From Candidatus Bathyarchaeota archaeon (GTDB taxonomy: Archaea > Thermoproteota > Bathyarchaeia > TCS64), in assembly GCA_030601645.1 (NCBI GenBank), contig JAUWBQ010000119.1, positions 1-5,821 of the forward strand: a stretch of 5,821 nucleotides of DNA, in the 5' to 3' direction. The notes under the pieces were generated by a model. The model did not search any database. It worked only from the letters and a program-made list of their open reading frames with translations, and was not told the origin of the DNA. The position numbers and the translations under genes were made by a program. Below are positions 1 to 3,383 of the stretch, piece by piece. Positions within the stretch are counted from its first letter, which is position 1. Every line of letters starts with the position of its first letter.

Positions 1-554
1 CCGAAGTGCATGTAGACGGCGGCCAGCTCATCGCTGCGGTCGTACTTCAAAGCCTCCCCGATCCCCGGCGCCCCGGGCCTGTACAGGACGCCGAAGCCTC
101 CCTCCGTCGCGGCGAACACGCTCCCGAGGCCCGTCTTGCACTCTATCTCGGCGACGTGAGCGACCCTCGCAGCCTCCACGTACGAGAGGCCCAGCCCCAA
201 GGCCTCGTTCAGCGCAAGGGCGATCGTTATCGCGCCGCCTCCGCTGGAGCCGAACCCCGCCCCTATGGGGGTCTGGATGGTGTGGTTCACCTCGACCCTC
301 ATGGCCTCCTCCGCCTTCGAGAGCATGCGACGGATCACGTTCTCGGAGACCACCGCCTCCTTGGTGACCACCCCGTTCATGATGACCGTGACGGCGTCCC
401 GGTCTGCGGGCTCAACAAGGACCCTGGTGTGGACGCCCCGGTCGATGGAGAACCCTGCGCCCCTAGAACCCTTCATAAGGGGGTCGTCCGCGCCGTCGCA
501 GATCTGGAAGAAACCCGTGATGTGGCCGGGGGCGAAGGCCGAGGCTTCTCTCAT
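1..554 (-). CDS. Pantoate kinase (GHMP kinase family), C-terminal part missing at window edge
   Basis: Phosphorylates pantoate with ATP to 4-phosphopantoate in the cytoplasm. This is the first of the two archaeal steps that replace bacterial PanC/PanK in CoA synthesis. The 184 visible residues open with SAFAPGHITGFFQICD (4-19), followed by DPLMKGSRGAGFSIDRG (24-40), the characteristic N-terminus of archaeal pantoate kinases. The GHMP ATP-binding glycine-rich loop is PIGAGFGSSGGGA (96-108). A second conserved stretch, EIECKTGLGSVFAATEGGFG, lies at 136-155. Family members are roughly 280-300 residues, so about a third is outside the window. The ATG at 554 is chosen because the family motif starts three residues later. 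An in-frame TTG at 563 is the only alternative before a TGA. No Shine-Dalgarno site precedes it. It lies 47 bp downstream of phosphopantothenate synthetase on the same strand, so the two are probably co-transcribed. A weak TTAT-like sequence near 583-592 could drive it separately. Confidence 0.93.
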   Translation of the reverse strand, partial: MREASAFAPGHITGFFQICDGADDPLMKGSRGAGFSIDRGVHTRVLVEPADRDAVTVIMNGVVTKEAVVSENVIRRMLSKAEEAMRVEVNHTIQTPIGAGFGSSGGGAITIALALNEALGLGLSYVEAARVAHVAEIECKTGLGSVFAATEGGFGVLYRPGAPGIGEALKYDRSDELAAVYMHF

Positions 555-601
555 GTTCTTCAATGATCAGCCCATGCACTTTCCGATAAGGATTACGCCC
601 T

Positions 602-1396
602 TCAACTACGTGGCTCGATGTACACGCCTTTCTCAGATAGGGCCCGCAGCCTCAGCTCCATCGTCCCCATGGCCTCAGATAGAACCTCCCCGTTGTCGAA
701 GGCGTCGACTATCCCCCGGAGTTCATCCCTGCATAATTCCCTCAGCCTCTCGGCCTCCCTTACGAGGAGAGGCATCGCCCTCACGACGTTGTCGACGATG
801 GTCACATTGGCGAACTGAGCCGTCCTGGACATCGGGTTGAGATCCACGGCTATCACCCTCTTCCCCATCCGGATCAGCCCCTCAGTCCTGTCCCCATCCT
901 CCAGGGGAACGAAGACCACGTCGGCGGCGTATATCCCCCGCGGGTCCACCCTCCGCCTATCGCTGAAGACCTCATCGATCCTGGCCGAGGCGGAACCCCC
1001 CACCCCCAACACCTCCTCCGCGCCGGCCTCCCTGAGCACCTCCTCGATGGCCTCCTCCCTCCCGGGTAATCTATGGAACAGGTTCACCTCCAACTTTGCG
1101 CCTGTTACCCTAGACAGTTCTACGAGCTCCCTGGCACAGAGGGCTGCCACGTTCCCGTTCACTGAGAGGACGGGCCGCTCAGCTAGGAGAAGAACGGCCG
1201 CTGCCGCCGTTATAGCCTTGGAGGCCGAAGGCGTGGTCTCCTCGCCGAGAATGTAGTCGAAGGCCTCCCCCCTGCCGTGGGCTATGAGGCCCGCCAGGGC
1301 CAAGACCCTGGTCTCGACGTGCCTCGTCAGCCTCTCCCTGATCCTGATGGACTCCGCCCGGGGGTGCTTTCTCGAAACGTGGTTCTCCTCGTTCAT
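602..1396 (-). CDS. 4-phosphopantoate--beta-alanine ligase (archaeal phosphopantothenate synthetase)
   Basis: Joins 4-phosphopantoate and beta-alanine with ATP to give 4'-phosphopantothenate, the step after pantoate kinase in archaeal CoA synthesis. The 264 residues carry the family signatures in order: HPRAESIRIRERL (11-23), GLIAHGRGEAFDYILGE (36-52), RPVLSVNGN (74-82), ADVVFVPLEDGDRTEGLIRM (158-177), VIAVDLNPMSRTAQ (181-194) and TIVDNVVRAMP (199-209). The length matches the usual 250-265 residues and the gene is intact. The ATG at 1396 is the only start giving the full N-terminus. A weak GAGGG site (1410-1406) sits 9 nt upstream of it. The gene is first in a probable two-gene unit with pantoate kinase. 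It has its own TATA box at about 1487-1497 and a leader of about 70 nt containing inverted repeats. Confidence in the function is high; the in vivo substrate is inferred from the family. Confidence 0.95.
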   Translation of the reverse strand: MNEENHVSRKHPRAESIRIRERLTRHVETRVLALAGLIAHGRGEAFDYILGEETTPSASKAITAAAAVLLLAERPVLSVNGNVAALCARELVELSRVTGAKLEVNLFHRLPGREEAIEEVLREAGAEEVLGVGGSASARIDEVFSDRRRVDPRGIYAADVVFVPLEDGDRTEGLIRMGKRVIAVDLNPMSRTAQFANVTIVDNVVRAMPLLVREAERLRELCRDELRGIVDAFDNGEVLSEAMGTMELRLRALSEKGVYIEPRS

Positions 1397-1421
1397 GCGT
1401 TCAAACCCTCATTGACCACAA

Positions 1422-1461
1422 GGAAGCCCTTTACGCCTCGTTCGTGGACGCCGAGGCTTCC
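1422..1461 (-). promoter_or_regulatory. Leader of the phosphopantothenate synthetase mRNA with nested, competing inverted repeats
   Basis: Two inverted repeats share bases. The inner one is GCCTCG (1435-1440) with CGAGGC (1452-1457) around an 11-nt loop. The outer one is GGAAGCC (1422-1428) with GGCTTCC (1455-1461) around 26 nt. Bases 1455-1457 belong to both, so the complete stems cannot form at once. The region lies between the predicted transcription start (about 1466) and the ATG at 1396. A regulatory role in CoA-pathway expression is inference; the pairings are seen directly. Confidence 0.4.
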
Positions 1462-1466
1462 TTCAT
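1431..1466 (-). other. Possible leaderless 11-residue upstream ORF before phosphopantothenate synthetase
   Basis: An ATG at 1466-1464 opens MKEASASTNEA and closes with TAA at 1433-1431. It lies about 26 bp downstream of the centre of the TATA box at 1487-1497, where an archaeal transcript would be expected to begin. The mRNA would then start at or next to this ATG. Its first codons resemble those of pantoate kinase (MREASAF). An ORF this short can arise by chance, so it is only a candidate. Confidence 0.2.
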
Positions 1467-1486
1467 GGATGCAAATAACGCGTCGC

Positions 1487-1497
1487 ATAAAATATAA
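1487..1497 (-). promoter_or_regulatory. TATA box for the phosphopantothenate synthetase-pantoate kinase unit
   Basis: On the minus strand the sequence reads TTATATTTTAT from 1497 to 1487, in an otherwise GC-rich region, and is preceded by CCCC. It fits the archaeal TATA consensus. Initiation would be expected about 25 bp downstream, near 1466, giving a leader of about 70 nt. The same bases form the T-rich tail of the upstream gene's terminator-like hairpin. Confidence 0.6.
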
Positions 1498-1514
1498 GGG
1501 GACTGAAAACCCCT
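1487..1514 (-). terminator. Hairpin plus T-rich tract ending the threonine synthase-like gene
   Basis: On the minus strand AGGGG (1514-1510) can pair with CCCCT (1501-1497) around the 8-nt loop TTTTCAGT, followed by TATATTTTAT. The stem begins inside the TAG stop codon of the upstream gene. Archaeal termination relies mainly on T-tracts, so the tract itself may be the active part. It coincides with the TATA box of the next gene. Confidence 0.5.
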
Positions 1515-2730
1515 AGAGACTCTTGTAGTCGATCTTCTCCCCGACGTCGAAGACGGGGGCATCGACCTCGAAGAGATCGGTATACTTGAGGCCTGAGCCC
1601 GTGTTGAAGAGCACCACCCTCTCGTCCCTATCCACCTTTCCGTCCTCGATGAGGTGCCTGAGAGCGGAAAGGGTTGCGGCCCCCTCCGGGCAGGCGAAGA
1701 GCCCCTCGCTCCGGGCCATGAGGCCTACGGCGTCCATGATCTCATCGTCGTCCACAGCAAGGGCTGAGCCCCCGCTCTCCCTCGCAGCCCTGAGGACCAG
1801 GAAGTCCCCGAGGGCGTGGGGCACTCTGAGGCCCGCGGCCAGGGTCTGGGCGTTCTCGAAGAAGGTGGACTCCTCCTTTCCCTCCTCGTAGGCCTTGGCG
1901 ATGGGGGCGCAGCCGGAGGCCTGGACGGAGACCATCCTGGGACGCTCGCTTCCTATCCAGCCAAGCTCCTCGAGCTCGTCGAAGACCTTCCACATCCCGA
2001 TGATGCCCGTGCCACCCCCAGTCGGGTAGATGATCACGTCCGGCAGCTCCCAGCCGAACTGCTCGGCCACCTCGATGCCCATGGTCTTCTTCCCCTCGAT
2101 CCTGTAGGGCTCCTTGAGGGTGGAGAGGGGGAACCAGCCCATCTCCGGGATGCCCTGGGCCACCATCTTGCCGCAGTCGGTGATGAGGCCCCGGATCAGG
2201 ACCACCTTGGCGCCCACAACCTGGCACTCCACCTTGTTCACATCCGGAGCGTCCACGGGCATGAAGACATAGCTCTCCATCCCCGCCCGGGCCCCGTAAG
2301 CCGTCATGGAGCCTGCGGCGTTCCCAGCCGAGGGGAGAGCAAGCCTCTTTATCCCCAGTTCCTTCGCCTTGGACACGGCCATGGCCAGACCCCTGGCCTT
2401 GAAGGTTCCCGTGGGGATGATGCCCTCGTCCTTGACCCAGAGGTCCAGCAGCCCGACTGTCTCCCCGAGCCTCTTGACATGGGTCAGGGGGGTCCAGCCC
2501 TCGCCCAGGGAGACCTTGTTCTTCGGGTCCCTGACGGGGAGGAGCTCCCAGTACCTCCACATGGAGGCCTCCCGGCCCACGAAGTCCTCAGGGGAGACCG
2601 CTTCCTTGACGCCGACGAGGTTGTACCGGGCGAAGAGGGGCTTGCCGCACGCCTCGCAGACGGTCTGCACCTTATCTGCGTCGTGCTTCTTCCCGCATTT
2701 AGAGCATTCGAGATGGGTTAGGTAGTTCAT
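1513..2730 (-). CDS. Threonine synthase-like PLP-dependent enzyme (ThrC family, fold type II)
   Basis: Family members convert O-phosphohomoserine to threonine and phosphate using PLP in the cytoplasm. The 405 residues begin with a zinc-ribbon-like segment (C9, C12, C25, C28), common in archaeal ThrC-type proteins. The Schiff-base lysine is K111 in PTGTFKARG (106-114). The substrate/cofactor loop is SAGNAAGS (134-141), the PLP phosphate loop is PTGGGTG (236-242), and NTGSGLKYTD near the end (376-385) matches the TGxGLK signature. The length is normal and no frame break is seen. The oddity is Ala after the lysine, where characterised threonine synthases have FKD; FKxRG recalls threonine dehydratases. 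A threonine dehydratase-like or other phospho-amino-acid activity therefore cannot be excluded. The ATG at 2730 sits just before the cysteine motif. It has no Shine-Dalgarno site, which fits a short-leader transcript from the TATA box at about 2764-2773. It is encoded divergently from the EF-like gene. Confidence 0.85.
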   Translation of the reverse strand: MNYLTHLECSKCGKKHDADKVQTVCEACGKPLFARYNLVGVKEAVSPEDFVGREASMWRYWELLPVRDPKNKVSLGEGWTPLTHVKRLGETVGLLDLWVKDEGIIPTGTFKARGLAMAVSKAKELGIKRLALPSAGNAAGSMTAYGARAGMESYVFMPVDAPDVNKVECQVVGAKVVLIRGLITDCGKMVAQGIPEMGWFPLSTLKEPYRIEGKKTMGIEVAEQFGWELPDVIIYPTGGGTGIIGMWKVFDELEELGWIGSERPRMVSVQASGCAPIAKAYEEGKEESTFFENAQTLAAGLRVPHALGDFLVLRAARESGGSALAVDDDEIMDAVGLMARSEGLFACPEGAATLSALRHLIEDGKVDRDERVVLFNTGSGLKYTDLFEVDAPVFDVGEKIDYKSL

Positions 2731-2763
2731 TTCGATCAGTCTCTGATAGAAGACATTGTTCTA

Positions 2764-2773
2764 ACTATAAATG
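2764..2773 (-). promoter_or_regulatory. TATA box of the threonine synthase-like gene
   Basis: The minus strand reads CATTTATAGT from 2773 to 2764, centred about 38 bp before the ATG at 2730. Initiation about 25 bp downstream would leave a leader of roughly 12 nt. This agrees with the lack of a ribosome-binding site before that ATG. Confidence 0.6.
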
Positions 2774-2835
2774 TTGAGCACAGCCTCGGTTGCCCTTGGA
2801 TCGTACCCTTGTATACGTTGAGGCCTCTGGAAAGT

Positions 2836-2844
2836 CTTTTAGGG
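2836..2844 (+). promoter_or_regulatory. TATA-like element of the EF-Tu domain-2-like gene
   Basis: CTTTTAGGG lies about 26 bp before the ATG at 2866, so the transcript would start at or beside the start codon. No Shine-Dalgarno sequence is present between them, as expected for a leaderless archaeal mRNA. A second AT-rich candidate, TTGTATACG (2808-2816), would give a leader of about 28 nt. The element is weakly AT-rich, so the call is moderate. Confidence 0.4.
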
Positions 2845-2865
2845 TATGTAGCTTAACGTTTAATC

Positions 2866-3126
2866 ATGTCGAAAAGTTTGGAGAAGGTGGGAGAGGTCAC
2901 CCACTACTTCACCAAGATCAGCGTAGCAGTCGTGGACCTCTCGGCCCCCATAAAAATCGGGGACAAGATCGCGATCAAAGGCATGACCACCAGCTTTGAG
3001 CAGACAGTCAAGTCCATGCAGATCGAGGGGGAGGACCTCGAGGAGGCAAAAGCCGGCGACGACATCGGTATGAAGGTGGATGACCGGGTCCGCAAGGGGG
3101 ACATCGTCTACCGCCTCGTAGAATAA
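2866..3126 (+). CDS. Small translation elongation factor-like protein (single EF-Tu domain-2-type beta-barrel)
   Basis: An 86-residue protein with no catalytic motif and no signal or membrane segment. Its pattern is that of EF-Tu/eEF1A domain 2: GEVTHYFTKISVAVVDL (9-25), a turn IKIGDKIAIKG (29-39), TVKSMQIEGEDLEEAKAGDD (47-66), IGMKV (67-71) and a closing RKGDIVYRL (76-84). No GTPase domain is attached and the protein is complete as it stands. Similar standalone proteins are annotated in archaea as translation elongation factor-like, and a related barrel occurs at the C-terminus of some U32 peptidases. The function is unknown; RNA or protein binding is only suggested by the fold. The start at 2866 follows from the TATA spacing and gives the family N-terminus. 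It is probably monocistronic, with a T-tract 22 bp after the stop and a new regulatory region beyond. Confidence 0.8.
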   Translation: MSKSLEKVGEVTHYFTKISVAVVDLSAPIKIGDKIAIKGMTTSFEQTVKSMQIEGEDLEEAKAGDDIGMKVDDRVRKGDIVYRLVE

Positions 3127-3147
3127 ATTAAAACCCACACAACAAGG

Positions 3148-3155
3148 TTTTTATT
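3148..3155 (+). terminator. T-tract terminator of the EF-like gene
   Basis: TTTTTATT follows the stop codon by about 21 bp, preceded by an A-rich stretch without a strong hairpin. This is the usual form of an archaeal terminator. It runs directly into the TATA candidate at 3155-3163. Confidence 0.45.
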
Positions 3156-3163
3156 CTATATAC
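3155..3163 (+). promoter_or_regulatory. Distal TATA box candidate of the ilvBNC operon
   Basis: TCTATATAC is the best TATA-like sequence between the EF-like gene and ilvB. Initiation would be expected near 3185, giving an mRNA leader of about 200 nt before ilvB. That leader would carry the repeats and mini-ORFs at 3190-3267. A second TATA candidate at 3258-3266 competes with this choice. Confidence 0.45.
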
Positions 3164-3189
3164 TCATCTCAGGTATCCACACACATATC

Positions 3190-3261
3190 GGAGAGGTCAT
3201 AATGGGGTATCGCTTTGTCCAACCTCCAACCGCGGAGGGAAACTAAATGGGGTATCGTTTT
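3190..3261 (+). repeat. Tandem direct repeat with SD-like and ATG elements upstream of ilvB
   Basis: AATGGGGTATCGCTTT (3201-3216) recurs as AATGGGGTATCGTTTT (3246-3261). The copies match at 15 of 16 bases and start 45 bp apart. Similarity extends upstream, since both copies have GGAG at 12-13 nt before the ATG (3190-3193 and 3234-3237). GTCC follows both copies. Between them CCTCC (3223-3227) can pair with GGAGG (3234-3238) over a 6-base loop, which would hide the second copy's SD. This could be a pair of regulator-binding sites or a duplicated translational leader. Confidence 0.6.
3202..3246 (+). other. Candidate 14-residue leader ORF (first repeat unit)
   Basis: ATG at 3202 reads MGYRFVQPPTAEGN and stops at TAA (3244-3246). 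GGAGAGGT (3190-3197) precedes the ATG by 4 nt and the distal TATA box would start transcription about 17 nt before it. There is no run of Val, Leu or Ile codons as in classical ilv attenuators. It is a candidate only. Confidence 0.2.
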
Positions 3262-3267
3262 ATTTAG
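3247..3267 (+). other. Candidate 6-residue leader ORF (second repeat unit)
   Basis: ATG at 3247 directly follows the TAA of the preceding mini-ORF and reads MGYRFI before TAG at 3265-3267. GGAGGG (3234-3239) lies 7 nt upstream, inside the first mini-ORF and in the right arm of the CCTCC/GGAGG hairpin. It repeats the first five residues of the first mini-ORF, with one synonymous difference (CGC to CGT). It could also be a by-product of a DNA repeat. Confidence 0.18.
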
Positions 3268-3278
3268 TCCCAAGGGAC
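3258..3278 (+). promoter_or_regulatory. Proximal TATA candidate with adjoining GTCCC/GGGAC dyad before ilvB
   Basis: TTTTATTTA (3258-3266) is TATA-like and would place initiation near 3287, about 97 nt before ilvB. It is followed at once by the perfect inverted repeat GTCCCAAGGGAC (3267-3278). A dyad between TATA box and start site is a typical repressor position in archaea. In an RNA starting further upstream it would be a short 4-bp stem with a CAAG loop. Operator function is inference. Confidence 0.4.
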
Positions 3279-3369
3279 CAAAACCAAGAAACCACTCTTT
3301 AAGCGTAGAGCTTTTCGAGAAAAAAACCACCCAAACCAAAGTCTGTCTAGACCCTTCAGCGCGTGGCAT

Positions 3370-3375
3370 GGAGGA
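3370..3375 (+). promoter_or_regulatory. Ribosome-binding site that fixes the ilvB start
   Basis: GGAGGA lies 8 nt before the ATG at 3384. It favours that start over the in-frame GTG at 3363, which has no such site, and over the ATG at 3393. A strong SD also means that the ilvB mRNA is leadered rather than leaderless. Confidence 0.75.
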
Positions 3376-3383
3376 ATCCGGCC

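Noticed and set aside
6..840. Plus-strand open frames at 6-566 and 265-840 opposite the CoA genes
   Set aside because: They are antisense to recognisable pantoate kinase and phosphopantothenate synthetase, and show no conserved motif.
1742..2721. Long open frames overlapping the threonine synthase-like gene on both strands (1742-2560 minus, 1816-2721 plus)
   Set aside because: They have Gly/Pro/Arg-rich low-complexity translations with no family motif, caused by high GC in an overlapping frame. The 405-residue frame carries all PLP motifs.
3345..3352. GTCTAGAC palindrome before ilvB
   Set aside because: An 8-bp palindrome is expected by chance at this scale and has no supporting context.
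3169..3369. Minus-strand 66-residue frame in the ilvB upstream region
   Set aside because: It has no promoter or RBS and no recognisable domain. Its internal repetition only reflects the DNA direct repeat.
3363..3383. GTG start giving ilvB seven extra residues
   Set aside because: There is no SD before it, whereas GGAGGA lies 8 nt before ATG 3384. The extra residues overlap that site.
3127..3383. tRNA, C/D box RNA or CRISPR in the intergenic region
   Set aside because: No cloverleaf, CCA end, paired C/D boxes, or more than two repeat units were seen. Two copies at 45 bp do not make a CRISPR array.
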